58,022 bases of DNA from an uncultured Porphyromonadaceae bacterium (GTDB taxonomy: Bacteria > Bacteroidota > Bacteroidia > Bacteroidales > Muribaculaceae): contig CAMWXH010000007.1 in NCBI GenBank assembly GCA_947178165.1, forward strand, positions 1 to 58,022, written 5' to 3'. The notes beneath the pieces were generated by a model that was not told the DNA's origin, did no database searches, and saw only the letters and a program-made list of their open reading frames with translations. The position numbers and the translations under genes are program-made. Positions within the stretch are counted from its first letter, which is position 1; every line of letters starts with the position of its first letter. Below, one piece after another: positions 8,144-17,369 of this stretch.

Positions 8144-9640
8144 TCATTTCTTGCCGTTATAGATATAGATGGGTTTTGACTCGCGGTTCATTCTGTCGAG
8201 GGCGGTGACTGCATAGCTGTTGCCGTCGCTTACGCCGGGGAGCACTATCGCTGTGTCGGAGGTGATGGCAATAATTGTTTCGGGATCGTTTATATCCTGT
8301 TTCTCACCCGGCAGAAATTCATACACTACGTATCGGACTACATCACTTTCCGATTCCCTGTCGCCATTATGTGGTGCTTCCCATTCAAGCAAAGTTGCTC
8401 CGTTCTTTTCGCGGGCAATCTTTACATCCCTCACTTGTTTGGGAAGACGGCTGGCATCTCCATAAACCGGGGGGAGCGCAAGATTGGCGTAATAGTTGTT
8501 GGAAAATTCCTTATGCGCTCCCTTATAGTTTTCAGTGAGCCAGTAACCGTGAAACCATATTGCCCCCTTGGTGTTTGGCAGCTCACGCGAAAGCTTTATT
8601 TTGGTATAGAGCTCATTGGGTTTTCCGGCTTTAGGATCGGGTGTGTTCATTGTAAGGCGCAGATCCTGGCCTATGTACACGTCAACGCCATGGACATTCT
8701 CACTCCACCATTTGGCCAATCCCCTGCTCGGGGCGACTGTCTTGTCAAGTTCCCAATAGAGTTGCGGCGAGAGGTAATCGACCCAACCGTTTTTTGCCCA
8801 TAGAAGTATGTCGGCGTAAAGGCCGTCATAATTTGTGAAGCCGTTGCTATCGCTTCCACGCGGATCCTGCTTTTTGTTTCTCCAGATTCCAAAGGGGGAG
8901 ATTCCGAATCTCACCCAAGGCTTCACCTCCTTGATGGTGGAATAAAGCTGTTCGATAAGAAGGTTGACGTTCTGGCGTCGCCAGTCGGCACGGTTCATGC
9001 CGTTCCCGAATTTAGCGTAGCTTGCGTCATCGGGTATGCTTTTGCCTGCCACGGGATAGGGATAGAAGTAATCGTCGATATGAATTGCATCCACGTCGTA
9101 ACGGTTAAGGATGTCGGTGACGACTTCACAAATAAAATCGCGGTTCTCCTGATAAGCCGGGTCAAAGAGGATCTTGCCATCATATTTGAAGAACCTTTCC
9201 GGATGTTTCTTAGCTATATGACCTTCGGGCAGCACTTCGGTAGGAGTGGTGGTGACACGATAAGGATTGAGCCAGGCATGAAGTTCCATTCCGCGTTTAT
9301 GAGCCTCTTCAATGGCAAATTCCAAAGGATCCCAGATAGGGTCGGGAGCCTTCCCGAGCTTGCCGGTCAGAAACTTGCTCCATGGCTCAAGTTTGGATAT
9401 ATATGCGGCATCGGCGGCCGGGCGCACTTGAAATATCACAGCATTAATGCCTGCTTCCTGCAGACGGTCAAACTCTTGACGTATATAGTCGCGTTGTTGA
9501 GCCGGCGTCTTGCTTGCCCATTGCGACTGCCCGATAAGATGAAGCCATGCCCCGCGAAATTCACGTTTGGGCGTGGCATCTGCAAGTGCAGAGAGCGACA
9601 GAAACAAAAAAGCAACCAGAGATAAAATTAATTTCTTCAT
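8144..9640 (-). CDS. Family 10-like glycosyl hydrolase (DigH/YngK type, GHL10)
   Basis: A 498-residue secreted protein. The signal peptide is residues 1-20 (MKKLILSLVAFLFLSLSALA), followed at once by KREFRGAWLHLIG, the hallmark beta-strand of the GHL10/DUF187 family. Other family blocks: INAVIFQVRPAADAAY, GMELHAWLNPYR, AIHIDDYFYPYP and WVDYLSPQLYWE. A fibronectin-III-like domain fills about residues 400-495 (VRDVKIAREKNGATLLEWEAP). E. coli DigH (YddW) of this family cleaves denuded septal peptidoglycan glycans; a periplasmic or outer-membrane role in wall turnover is inferred. Family length is normal. Confidence 0.85.
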   Translation of the reverse strand: MKKLILSLVAFLFLSLSALADATPKREFRGAWLHLIGQSQWASKTPAQQRDYIRQEFDRLQEAGINAVIFQVRPAADAAYISKLEPWSKFLTGKLGKAPDPIWDPLEFAIEEAHKRGMELHAWLNPYRVTTTPTEVLPEGHIAKKHPERFFKYDGKILFDPAYQENRDFICEVVTDILNRYDVDAIHIDDYFYPYPVAGKSIPDDASYAKFGNGMNRADWRRQNVNLLIEQLYSTIKEVKPWVRFGISPFGIWRNKKQDPRGSDSNGFTNYDGLYADILLWAKNGWVDYLSPQLYWELDKTVAPSRGLAKWWSENVHGVDVYIGQDLRLTMNTPDPKAGKPNELYTKIKLSRELPNTKGAIWFHGYWLTENYKGAHKEFSNNYYANLALPPVYGDASRLPKQVRDVKIAREKNGATLLEWEAPHNGDRESESDVVRYVVYEFLPGEKQDINDPETIIAITSDTAIVLPGVSDGNSYAVTALDRMNRESKPIYIYNGKK

Positions 9641-9694
9641 TTATTCGTTCTAAAAGTTCTTATAACCTTATAACCTTTCTCAGGGATAGCTCAT

Positions 9695-10462
9695 TCATTC
9701 TCCGATACCGATGCCGAAAAGAGCATAGTCATAGAAAACCGGATCATCAGGGCGGAGGATGCGGAGAGTATCGGTAAGCTCCTCGACACTCTTGCGGTCG
9801 TTAGATTTTCGCGTCAGCAGGCCGAGGTTGCGGGCCGTGTTCCCTACATGGACATCAAGAGGGATAAAAAGTTTATTCTTGGGGATTGATTTCCATATAC
9901 CCATATCCACGATTCCGTCATCGCGCACGAGCCAGCGCAAGGCCATGTTGACGCGTTTGAGAGCAGACTGCTGGAGATTGACCGGCAGGCAACGCGAATC
10001 GGCAGTGCCTCCATTTTCAGCCATCATCACCTCTTGCATTTTCTCAACAAGTTTCCATGCAGGGAAATTATCTTCGCCAACTTTATGCGCGGCCGCAAAG
10101 CTATCGAGCGATCCATATTCAAGCATGATTTTTCTCATTCCGCGCAGGAAGTGTGCCATATCGCGTGCAAAGAAAGTGCGGTGGATGTTCATGGCAGGGT
10201 CAAGGTCCTCATATCCCTCCTCCATGGTGTAGCGATATGGCTGGCCATCCATAAGGGAGAGCATCTTTTCAGCATCGCGGCAAATCATGGTGCGTTTTCC
10301 CCATGCAATGATTGCAGAGAGGAAAGCGGCAATTTCAATATCGCGGTGATCGGAAAATCGCCGCGGAAACTGCACCGGATCGTTAGCTATGAACTCAGGG
10401 CGGTTGATGCGTGTGGCCTCTGAGTCGAGTAGGGAGATAATATCAGAATCAGGGGTAGCCAT
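9695..10462 (-). CDS. TIGR02757 (DUF2400) family protein
   Basis: A 255-residue protein with the conserved blocks of TIGR02757: NDPVQFPRRFSDHRDIEIAAFLSAIIAWGKR near the start, a central FFARDMAHFLRGMRKIM, and the end DDPVFYDYALFGIGIGE. The MALRWLVRDDGIVDMGIW and PLDVHVGNTARNLGLL segments resemble the helix-hairpin-helix half of DNA glycosylases, but no catalytic assignment is possible. Function unknown. Its ATG overlaps the stop of the upstream lipoprotein gene (TAATG), so the two are probably coupled. Confidence 0.82.
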   Translation of the reverse strand: MATPDSDIISLLDSEATRINRPEFIANDPVQFPRRFSDHRDIEIAAFLSAIIAWGKRTMICRDAEKMLSLMDGQPYRYTMEEGYEDLDPAMNIHRTFFARDMAHFLRGMRKIMLEYGSLDSFAAAHKVGEDNFPAWKLVEKMQEVMMAENGGTADSRCLPVNLQQSALKRVNMALRWLVRDDGIVDMGIWKSIPKNKLFIPLDVHVGNTARNLGLLTRKSNDRKSVEELTDTLRILRPDDPVFYDYALFGIGIGE

Positions 10463-10791
10463 TATTTTTGGAGTGCTTTAGCAATATCGGGACGCACGGT
10501 CCGGATTGTGGAAACAAATGCGGAGTCGTATGCCGCACGGCAATGGGGCTTGGCTACCGTGTCATATTGGATTCGTTTCGCGCGAGCCTCAAGAAGGTGA
10601 TTCTGAAGCTCGATAGAATCGTTCCACGTTTTATTGATAAATTCTCTTGCAGCCGAGCGTCCGTCCATCATGGCGGCTTCGATCTCGGCCTGTGTCTCTT
10701 CGGCCTCCTCAAACCCCTTCTTCCCTCCGCATGAAGGGAAGAAGAGGGAAATGGTTAATGCGAGGGAGGAGGCAAGGATATATTTTTTCAT
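10462..10791 (-). CDS. Small lipoprotein, function unknown
   Basis: A 109-residue lipoprotein when started at the ATG at 10791. The signal peptide ends in the lipobox FFPSC (Cys near residue 21), followed by GGKKGFEEAEETQAEIEAAM, a helical charged region. The open frame extends 19 codons upstream (to 10848), but that extension is translated 9-bp repeat (MPIMPNSP...) and has no signal-peptide character, so it is rejected. Overlaps the TIGR02757 gene by one base. No family recognised. Confidence 0.65.
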   Translation of the reverse strand: MKKYILASSLALTISLFFPSCGGKKGFEEAEETQAEIEAAMMDGRSAAREFINKTWNDSIELQNHLLEARAKRIQYDTVAKPHCRAAYDSAFVSTIRTVRPDIAKALQK

Positions 10792-10799
10792 ATATTTTA

Positions 10800-10844
10800 T
10801 AGGCATAATAGGCGATGTAGGCGAATTAGGCATAATAGGCATCT
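10800..10844. repeat. 9-bp tandem repeat, five TAGGCNNNN units
   Basis: Five units on the plus strand: taggcataa, taggcgatg, taggcgaat, taggcataa, taggcatct. Same family and period as 1021-1092. Located between the S9 peptidase stop and the lipoprotein start, both on the minus strand. Confidence 0.88.
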
Positions 10845-10889
10845 TCACTACATCTTAATATATACAATTTATTTTAACATATATAATTT

Positions 10890-13409
10890 TTATTTATACA
10901 ATTCATTCCACCAGCGCGGATCATCTTGCAGATATTTTGCAAACCATGCCATAATGGTGTTCTGCCAGAGCAGCTTGCGGTCAAAATTGGATATCACGTG
11001 GTTCTCATCCTCAACTGTGATAAATTCAACATCCCTTCCAAGCACGCGAAGGGCATTGAAGATCTGGATGCTCTCGCCGATTGGCACATTGGTGTCGAGT
11101 TTGCCGTGGAGAAGGAGGAGGGGGGTGTGAATCTTGTCGGCGTTGAAAAGAGAGCCCTGGCGGGTGTAAAGTTCGGGGTCGGTCCATGGATAATGTTTGG
11201 CCGCCGCCACAGAATTATAGGAATAGCCCCAGAAGCCCTCGCCCCAGTAGCTTGTCACGTTCGAGATGCCGGCATGCGAAACTGCCGCGGCGAATATGTC
11301 GGTCAATGTCTGGAGATATTGGGTCATGAATCCGCCATAGGAAGCGCCGATGCACCCGATTTTCTTTTCATCAACAAAAGGATGATCCTTGCAGAATTTC
11401 TTGGTTCCTTCGATAATCTCCTCGGCGGTCTGCTTTCCCCATGCGTTGACATGGCGTGAAGAGAATTCCTGGCCATATCCGGTGGTGCCGCTGGGATTAA
11501 TCACATAAACCACATAATCGCGAGATGCGAACACCTGCGGGCTGTATAGATGGAACATGGAGGCAGTGGAGGGGGAGGTGCCGCCATAATAATATACTAT
11601 GAGGGGATATTTCTTTTCAGGATTGAAATCAGGGGGAAGGCAGATGTAGCCGTCAATTTCATCACCGAAAGATGATTTGAAAGTCCAGGGCTCCATACGG
11701 CCAAATTCGATATCCTTAAGCTCAGGCTCCATAGGGTTGTCAATCAGCCTCTGTTTCCCTGTATTAAGGTTGATGAGATAAGCCGCTCCCACATTGTCGA
11801 AATCTCCGCCATAATATGCCAGCCACTGAGCATTGTCATCAGGCATCGAGAAAGAGGTTACAGAGCGTATCTCGGTGTCAATTCGTGATATTTTTCCGCT
11901 CTTCGGGTCGAGGGAATAGATATAATTGTAGAAACCTGTCTCCCCACGGAAATATACCTTTCCGTCGCCTGCATTCCATACGGGAGTCCCTTCGAGAGAG
12001 GGATCGAAGTCGCGAGTCACGGCGCGGACATTCCCGGTGGCAATATCATATATGAATCCCTGATTATCGAAAGCATTAGGGGTTTCATGATTCCCTGCAT
12101 TTACGCCTTTCTCCCCGAAGCTTTGGGGACCTCCCACTACAAAAAGCTGACGCGCATCGGGAGAATAAATGGCAGATGTGACAAAGCCGTTATCCGCAAT
12201 TATGGTGTCGGTGCTGAGGCTCTTCATATCCATTTCTATGATTGAATTCAGATAGAAAGGATAGGCAGAGGGTGTCTGACGGGATGACATATAGAGCATT
12301 TTGGATCCATCGCGGTTGAAGTCGCAGATGAATGTAGAGGAGCCTCCATAGGTGAGTGGCACTGTCACTTTGTCGCGCGTGTCATATCGCATGATATAGA
12401 ATCGGTCACGGTCGCCGGGGATTCGATCGTCAGGACTCTTTACCCTGCGCATCACACCGGTGTCTTTATCACCCTCCACTGCTTTATAATAGAACAGATA
12501 TCTTCCATCGGGGGAGAAAGTGAAACTGTTGTCAGGAATCTTTGATGCGAGTTTGCGTGAGGTCAACGAGGGGATATCCATTACATAGAGGTCGTAGCTC
12601 CCGTTTTTCAGCACGCTGTAAAAAATAGAGTTCCCTTTCGGCATCCATTGAGCATTGGGATCAATGTTCTCATTAAGCACTTTGCCCGATGCTGTTTCCG
12701 AGAGAGTGGCCCGGCGTACAGTCTCATCGGCAGAGAAAGTCTGCGAATATTTAGTGATCAGATATTTTCCATCGGGAGAAAGCAGCACGGCATTCACGCG
12801 CTCTCCTGTCATTGTGTTCACGGGAGCGAAACGTCTCTTCATTTCTGACCCTGAAAGAAGCATTACATCTTCGAATTCCTTATCAGGCACAAATTCCAGC
12901 TTGAAATCGGGGGTAACTTTATCGTCGGCCGTAGAGATAAGGTTAATCTGCACAGTATAATCCGCCTCCGGCGCGAGGTCGAGAGGGGAGGAGATATCAG
13001 AGGGCAGTGAATCGGCAGTATTCTTCTTAGCCACTGATTCACCATTTACCAAAAGATCGGCAATTGCCGGAGTGTTAAGAAGGAGTTTCCCTTTACAGAA
13101 CTTATCGCTCCTGAGCCGAGTGGTGAGGGTGAACAGGCGAGGCTTTGCATCCGCTTTCTTAAGTGTCACCCGTCCGGCCGTGTCGGGGAGAATCGTGGTC
13201 CAGTCTTGGTTGAAATCTTCCGGGTTCAGAGCTCCGCGCATCTCGAGGAGCTTATCGATGGAGAAAGGGTTCTCTTTCGTTAATGAATCGGGGGAGATGG
13301 GGATATTGAGTTCAACAGCTGGAGCCGACTTGAATCCGGTGATAGTGTAGGCTGAAGCCATTCCTCCAATCAGGGCTGCCGAAACGAAGGCTATTAGATA
13401 AGGTTTCAT
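10890..13409 (-). CDS. S9-family (prolyl oligopeptidase/DPP-like) serine peptidase
   Basis: An 839-residue exported peptidase. The signal peptide is residues 1-20 (ending GGMASA). A WD-like beta-propeller region follows (repeats such as SPDGKYLITKY, SPDGRYLFYY, SPDARQLFVVGG). The C-terminal alpha/beta hydrolase domain starts near residue 570. Catalytic triad by motif: Ser690 in GASYGGF, Asp772 in LHGKLDTNVP, His804 in EDENHVISN. By family it cleaves oligopeptides, often after proline, in the periplasm or at the surface. An inverted repeat sits just upstream (13427-13461). Confidence 0.9.
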   Translation of the reverse strand: MKPYLIAFVSAALIGGMASAYTITGFKSAPAVELNIPISPDSLTKENPFSIDKLLEMRGALNPEDFNQDWTTILPDTAGRVTLKKADAKPRLFTLTTRLRSDKFCKGKLLLNTPAIADLLVNGESVAKKNTADSLPSDISSPLDLAPEADYTVQINLISTADDKVTPDFKLEFVPDKEFEDVMLLSGSEMKRRFAPVNTMTGERVNAVLLSPDGKYLITKYSQTFSADETVRRATLSETASGKVLNENIDPNAQWMPKGNSIFYSVLKNGSYDLYVMDIPSLTSRKLASKIPDNSFTFSPDGRYLFYYKAVEGDKDTGVMRRVKSPDDRIPGDRDRFYIMRYDTRDKVTVPLTYGGSSTFICDFNRDGSKMLYMSSRQTPSAYPFYLNSIIEMDMKSLSTDTIIADNGFVTSAIYSPDARQLFVVGGPQSFGEKGVNAGNHETPNAFDNQGFIYDIATGNVRAVTRDFDPSLEGTPVWNAGDGKVYFRGETGFYNYIYSLDPKSGKISRIDTEIRSVTSFSMPDDNAQWLAYYGGDFDNVGAAYLINLNTGKQRLIDNPMEPELKDIEFGRMEPWTFKSSFGDEIDGYICLPPDFNPEKKYPLIVYYYGGTSPSTASMFHLYSPQVFASRDYVVYVINPSGTTGYGQEFSSRHVNAWGKQTAEEIIEGTKKFCKDHPFVDEKKIGCIGASYGGFMTQYLQTLTDIFAAAVSHAGISNVTSYWGEGFWGYSYNSVAAAKHYPWTDPELYTRQGSLFNADKIHTPLLLLHGKLDTNVPIGESIQIFNALRVLGRDVEFITVEDENHVISNFDRKLLWQNTIMAWFAKYLQDDPRWWNELYK

Positions 13410-13426
13410 TGTTGGTTTGTTTTAAT

Positions 13427-13461
13427 AAAAATGGGAAACTCATCCGGGAGCCTCCCATTTT
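13427..13461. terminator. Inverted repeat, possible terminator between the FKBP-like and S9 genes
   Basis: AAAATGGGA (13427-13435) pairs perfectly with TCCCATTTT (13453-13461). It could end the upstream minus-strand unit or shape the S9 leader; the minus-strand T tail is weak. Confidence 0.5.
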
Positions 13462-13492
13462 AGGTTTTAAAAATCAAGATTTATCCGGAGGC

Positions 13493-14026
13493 TTAATACT
13501 CATATTTGGGCACTGCCTTCATCTTTACGTGATAGATAAGGTTGGAATAAGGTTTAATCTTGCTCATCTGTCTTGCTCCATATCCGGAGAGATAGGGAAT
13601 GACCATCGTAACCGAATCTCCCACATGCATATTGAGCATAGCTATCCACATTCCGGCAATATTCTGGTGGGGCTGGCTGCGATAAATGCTGTCGCCCAAT
13701 AAAGATTCGAATGAATTGCCGAGATAATTTCCATCGATATCCTCCATCTCATAGGTAATATCTACAGTGGAAGTGGATAGTGGCGAGAGGTTATCCTGAG
13801 TCAGCGCGCGGTCGTTGTGCCATTTTATAAACACGCTGTTTTGGGGCGCCCATTCCGGAGAGAAACGCGTGTATTCGCTCCTGCCGGCCGCCACTTCGCT
13901 CTCAAGATTCTGGATGTAGGCATCGTTCTGCGACTTCCAGCCTGCATATTCATTCTCCGGTCCATCACCCAGACAACCGGTCATTATTAACGCTAAGAGC
14001 GGAACTATATAAAGTAATTTTTTCAT
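13493..14026 (-). CDS. FKBP-type peptidyl-prolyl isomerase-like lipoprotein
   Basis: A 177-residue lipoprotein. The signal peptide ends in LIMTGC (Cys18). The C-terminal half matches the FKBP fold seen in Bacteroidales lipoproteins: GMWIAMLNMHVGDSVTMVIP, then GYGARQMSKIKPYSNLIYHVKM. The N-terminal half has no recognised domain. A periplasmic or surface folding role is inferred from the fold; several FKBP active-site aromatics cannot be confirmed by eye. It lies 11 bp after lemA and probably belongs to the glyS-lemA unit. Confidence 0.72.
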   Translation of the reverse strand: MKKLLYIVPLLALIMTGCLGDGPENEYAGWKSQNDAYIQNLESEVAAGRSEYTRFSPEWAPQNSVFIKWHNDRALTQDNLSPLSTSTVDITYEMEDIDGNYLGNSFESLLGDSIYRSQPHQNIAGMWIAMLNMHVGDSVTMVIPYLSGYGARQMSKIKPYSNLIYHVKMKAVPKYEY

Positions 14027-14037
14027 AGAGCCTGCAA

Positions 14038-14631
14038 TTAAAATTCCACGACCGGAGCCTTTTGTGCGCCGGCCTCAGCCTTGAATTGCGGTTTCTCTTT
14101 GAATCCGAACCATCCGGCATAGATATTGGTGGGGAACTTCTTGATAGAGGTATTATAATCCTTCACCGCCTCGGTATATCGCATGCGTTCAGTTGATATC
14201 CTGTTTTCAGTTCCTTCAAGCTGAGTCTGGAGGTCGATGAAGTTTGTGTTTGCCTTAAGGTCGGGATAAGCTTCCTTGACGGCATTCACATAGATATCGA
14301 GCGCTCCTTTCAGATTGCCTTGTGCCTGTTGGTATTGTTCGATATTTTCAGGAGTGGCTTCTGCACTCTGCGCTGCCTCGTAAGCTTTGGTGAGACCGGC
14401 GCGAGCGCGAGTGACGGATTCGAGTGTGGAGCTCTCATGCTGTGCATATCCCTTCACTGTGTTCACCAGATTCGGGATAAGGTCGGCGCGGCGTTGATAC
14501 TGATTCTCTACCTGAGCCCATGCCTGATCCACATTCTGCTGTTTCTCTACAAGGGAGTTATAGTTGCACGATGTGAGCGAACTGAGTGCGAACACGGCAA
14601 AGAGTGCAAATAATATTTTTCTGAGCTTCAT
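14038..14631 (-). CDS. lemA: LemA-family lipoprotein
   Basis: A 197-residue protein when started at ATG 14631 (MKLRKILFALFAVFALSSLTSC, lipobox Cys22). The LemA core is clear: QQNVDQAWAQVENQYQRRADLIPNLVNTVKGYA, TRARAGLTKAYEAAQ and the C-terminal IYAGWFGFKEKPQF. LemA proteins are helical, membrane-attached proteins of unclear function. A TTG start three codons upstream (14640) is possible but less likely. The ATG lies 1 nt after the glyS TGA, suggesting coupling. Confidence 0.88.
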   Translation of the reverse strand: MKLRKILFALFAVFALSSLTSCNYNSLVEKQQNVDQAWAQVENQYQRRADLIPNLVNTVKGYAQHESSTLESVTRARAGLTKAYEAAQSAEATPENIEQYQQAQGNLKGALDIYVNAVKEAYPDLKANTNFIDLQTQLEGTENRISTERMRYTEAVKDYNTSIKKFPTNIYAGWFGFKEKPQFKAEAGAQKAPVVEF

Positions 14632-14632
14632 A

Positions 14633-16177
14633 TCATACAAGTTTTCTGAGGAGACTGTTAAGGCTTACTTCGTCGTGGAGAATCTTCTCGAGGTCGTCGG
14701 CATTTACGCGTTTCTGCTCCATAGTGTCGCGATGGCGCAGGGTGACGGTGTTGTCTTCGAGTGTCTGATGATCCACGGTGATGCAGTAGGGGGTGCCGAT
14801 TGCATCCTGACGGCGATAACGTTTTCCGATTGAATCTTTCTCGTCGTAGTTGCAAGTGAAGTCGAAGCGGAGACGATGCTGAATCTCGCGCGCCTTCTCA
14901 GGAAGTCCATCTTTTTTCACAAGAGGCAATACTGCGCATTTCACAGGAGCAATAGGTGCAGGGAAATGAAGCACCACGCGACGGTCGCCATTCCCTAAAT
15001 CCTGATCTTCGTAGCAGCTGCAGAACACGCTGAGGAACATGCGGTCAACACCGATGGAGGTCTCGATCACGTATGGCACATAACTTTCATTCAGCTCAGG
15101 ATCGAAATACTGTATCTTCTTGCCGGAGAACTTCTCATGCTGAGAGAGGTCGAAATTGGTACGCGAATGAATGCCCTCAACTTCCTTGAATCCGAAAGGC
15201 ATCTTGAATTCAATGTCGGTGGCGGCGTTGGCGTAGTGGGCAAGTTTGTCGTGGTCGTGGAAACGATATTTCTCATCGCCAAGGCCAAGGGCTTTGTGCC
15301 ATTTGATACGTGTCTCTTTCCAGGTTTCGAACCATTTCAGCTCCTCGCCCGGGCGAACGAAGAACTGCATCTCCATCTGTTCAAACTCGCGCATGCGGAA
15401 TATGAACTGACGGGCCACGATCTCGTTTCGGAAAGCCTTACCTATCTGAGCTATACCGAAGGGGAGGCGCATGCGTCCTGTTTTCTGCACATTGAGGTAG
15501 TTCACAAAGATGCCCTGTGCTGTCTCGGGGCGGAGATAGACGTTCATTGCTCCGTCGGCCGTTGAGCCCATCTCTGTCTTGAACATAAGGTTGAACTGGC
15601 GCACATCGGTCCAGTTGCGTGTGCCTGAGATGGGATCAACAATCTCATAGTCGAGGATTATCTGTTTAAGCTCATCGAGATTGTTGTCGTTCATAGCTTT
15701 TGCAAAACGCTCGTGAAGTTCATCGCGTTTCTTCTGATTCTCGAGCGCGCGGGCATTAGTGGCGCGGAACTGAGCTTCATCAAAAGCATCGCCGAAGCGT
15801 TTTGCAGCTTTGGCAACCTCTTTGTTGATTTTTTCATCGAATTTTGCTAATTCATCTTCGATGAGGACATCAGCGCGATAGCGTTTCTTTGAATCGCGGT
15901 TGTCGATCAAGGGGTCGTTGAAAGCATCGACATGGCCTGAAGCCTTCCAGATGGTGGGGTGCATGAAGATAGCGGAGTCGATACCCACGATATTGTCGTG
16001 GAGCATTGTCATAGCCTCCCACCAGTAGCGTTTGATATTGTTTTTCAGCTCCACGCCATTCTGACCATAGTCATAAACGGCGGAGAGGCCGTCGTAAATT
16101 TCAGAGGATTGAAACACGAACCCATACTCCTTGGCATGGGCTATGATGGTTTTGAAAACGTCTTCCTGTTTTGCCAT
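14633..16177 (-). CDS. glyS: Glycyl-tRNA synthetase (class II, single-chain type)
   Basis: A 514-residue class II synthetase of the homodimeric type also found in archaea and eukaryotes, not the alpha2/beta2 form. Class II motifs: motif 1 near MHPTIWKASGHVDAFNDPL; motif 2 FRNEIVARQFIFRMREFEQMEMQFF; motif 3 SIGVDRMFLSV. The C-terminal anticodon-binding domain is at about 420-510 (APVKCAVLPLVKK). It charges tRNA-Gly in the cytoplasm. First gene of the glyS-lemA-FKBP run; a CAAATTTA (-7 box on the minus strand) lies at 16240-16247. Confidence 0.95.
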   Translation of the reverse strand: MAKQEDVFKTIIAHAKEYGFVFQSSEIYDGLSAVYDYGQNGVELKNNIKRYWWEAMTMLHDNIVGIDSAIFMHPTIWKASGHVDAFNDPLIDNRDSKKRYRADVLIEDELAKFDEKINKEVAKAAKRFGDAFDEAQFRATNARALENQKKRDELHERFAKAMNDNNLDELKQIILDYEIVDPISGTRNWTDVRQFNLMFKTEMGSTADGAMNVYLRPETAQGIFVNYLNVQKTGRMRLPFGIAQIGKAFRNEIVARQFIFRMREFEQMEMQFFVRPGEELKWFETWKETRIKWHKALGLGDEKYRFHDHDKLAHYANAATDIEFKMPFGFKEVEGIHSRTNFDLSQHEKFSGKKIQYFDPELNESYVPYVIETSIGVDRMFLSVFCSCYEDQDLGNGDRRVVLHFPAPIAPVKCAVLPLVKKDGLPEKAREIQHRLRFDFTCNYDEKDSIGKRYRRQDAIGTPYCITVDHQTLEDNTVTLRHRDTMEQKRVNADDLEKILHDEVSLNSLLRKLV

Positions 16178-16427
16178 TGTCTTTCTTCTATATTTTGCAG
16201 CGCAGCGGCGCCTTGATTATTAATCTGCTTATTAATCTGCAAATTTACGGAAATTTATTTAAAAAATGATGAAGAGTGGAAAAAATATGGCCAAAAGTTT
16301 ATGTGTCTCGGAAATGAGAAAGTGAAAGTGCAAAAAAATAAGATGAGCAACTGAAAAATCAGTCACTCATCTTGATGTGTTTAGTTAGCCGTATTGAGAC
16401 TTACAAGTTCTGCCGACTTATATGATT
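16178..16427. other. Intergenic region between glyS and the fimbrial genes
   Basis: Holds the probable glyS -7 box (TAAATTTG on the minus strand, 16240-16247), a 12-bp direct duplication (TTATTAATCTGC twice) just beside it, and the terminator at 16340-16373. No gene seen. Confidence 0.5.
16340..16373 (-). terminator. Rho-independent terminator of the first FimB/Mfa2-like gene
   Basis: On the minus strand AAGATGAGTGACTG pairs with CAGTTGCTCATCTT, then ATTTTTTTGC. It closes the minus-strand gene ending at 16428. Confidence 0.8.
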
Positions 16428-17339
16428 TTATTTATCATAAATAAGCATTAATCGGTAGCTATTCTGTCGGTCAAGATATTCCTGATCTGTCATATTTCCC
16501 GCTTCATAGGATTTACCCTCCAACAGATGGGGAACCAGAAGTGTCCGGGTCATCAACTGATTGTCACTTTTTCGAGAAATGTTTAGAATGGCCTGACTAT
16601 TGGTGACGAACCGCAAGGTGGAGAAATCAGCTATTACTACTGAGACGAAGCTATCGTTTATTTCGGTGCTACCCATCTCAAGATTATAGGGTCTGTATGT
16701 GAATGAAGAATTGGAAATTGGGGTCAGATTCCATTCCAGGGAGTTGGGTGCGTCTGTGATGGTAATATCAAAGTCATTGGCATTGATGTGTGTTTTCATA
16801 GACTGAATAATCACCCGAACGTCCTTGGTGGCTTGAGTGAGGTTAAGGGTGATGCTGTTCCTATTGTTATCTTCGCTGACTGTAAAATTAGTTACCGATC
16901 CGTTAAAGATGTCGGGCAATTTAACCTTGCATTCATTCCCGGCTATTGGTAGATTAAGGGAAAGCTGAGAAATTGAATTAGGTGTTAATGTCGGCAATAG
17001 CTGAAGGTTGGAAGTGAGTCCGCACCATGTCACAAAATCATATTCTCCTGCAGGCAGTTTAGCCTTAACTTCATAATTCTCAGATGTGGCCTTATCGAGA
17101 CTTTCGGAGTGTGACCAAACTAATTTTCCATTTTTATCGAATGCCCAAAGTGCAACTGATGAAACTGAGGAGGAAAAGGCGTCAACCTGCAACATATTGA
17201 GGTCGTAACGGAATCTAATAGTGCATTCCTCTTTTTTCGAATCATCATTAGGCTCATCATTCTCTTTGGAAGAACATCCCGGCAAAATAGTAAACAGGCA
17301 TGCAAGATATGCAAGATGCTTAAAAAATTTCATTTTCAT
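16428..17339 (-). CDS. FimB/Mfa2-family fimbrial anchor lipoprotein, copy A
   Basis: A 303-residue lipoprotein (lipobox ILPGC, Cys22). It shows the FimB/Mfa2 pattern: CTIRFRYDLNMLQVDAF at the start of the mature protein, WAFDKNGKLVW, LPAGEYDFVTWCGL, and the end DQEYLDRQNSYRLMLIYDK. Family members anchor or cap Porphyromonas-type fimbriae on the outer membrane. It is a clear paralogue of the next upstream gene (17547-18449), the two sharing most landmarks, so this is a tandem duplication. No major fimbrillin gene is adjacent. A large inverted repeat precedes it. Confidence 0.82.
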   Translation of the reverse strand: MKMKFFKHLAYLACLFTILPGCSSKENDEPNDDSKKEECTIRFRYDLNMLQVDAFSSSVSSVALWAFDKNGKLVWSHSESLDKATSENYEVKAKLPAGEYDFVTWCGLTSNLQLLPTLTPNSISQLSLNLPIAGNECKVKLPDIFNGSVTNFTVSEDNNRNSITLNLTQATKDVRVIIQSMKTHINANDFDITITDAPNSLEWNLTPISNSSFTYRPYNLEMGSTEINDSFVSVVIADFSTLRFVTNSQAILNISRKSDNQLMTRTLLVPHLLEGKSYEAGNMTDQEYLDRQNSYRLMLIYDK

Positions 17340-17369
17340 ATTATGACTTTTATTAAAAGGATAAAATTA

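Noticed and set aside
9080..9625. 181-codon antisense frame in the glycosyl hydrolase gene
   Set aside because: Shadow frame; the hydrolase has clear motifs and signal peptide.
10792..10848. N-terminal extension (MKMPIMPNSPTSPIMPI...) of the small lipoprotein
   Set aside because: It is translated 9-bp repeat; the ATG at 10791 starts a proper lipoprotein signal peptide.
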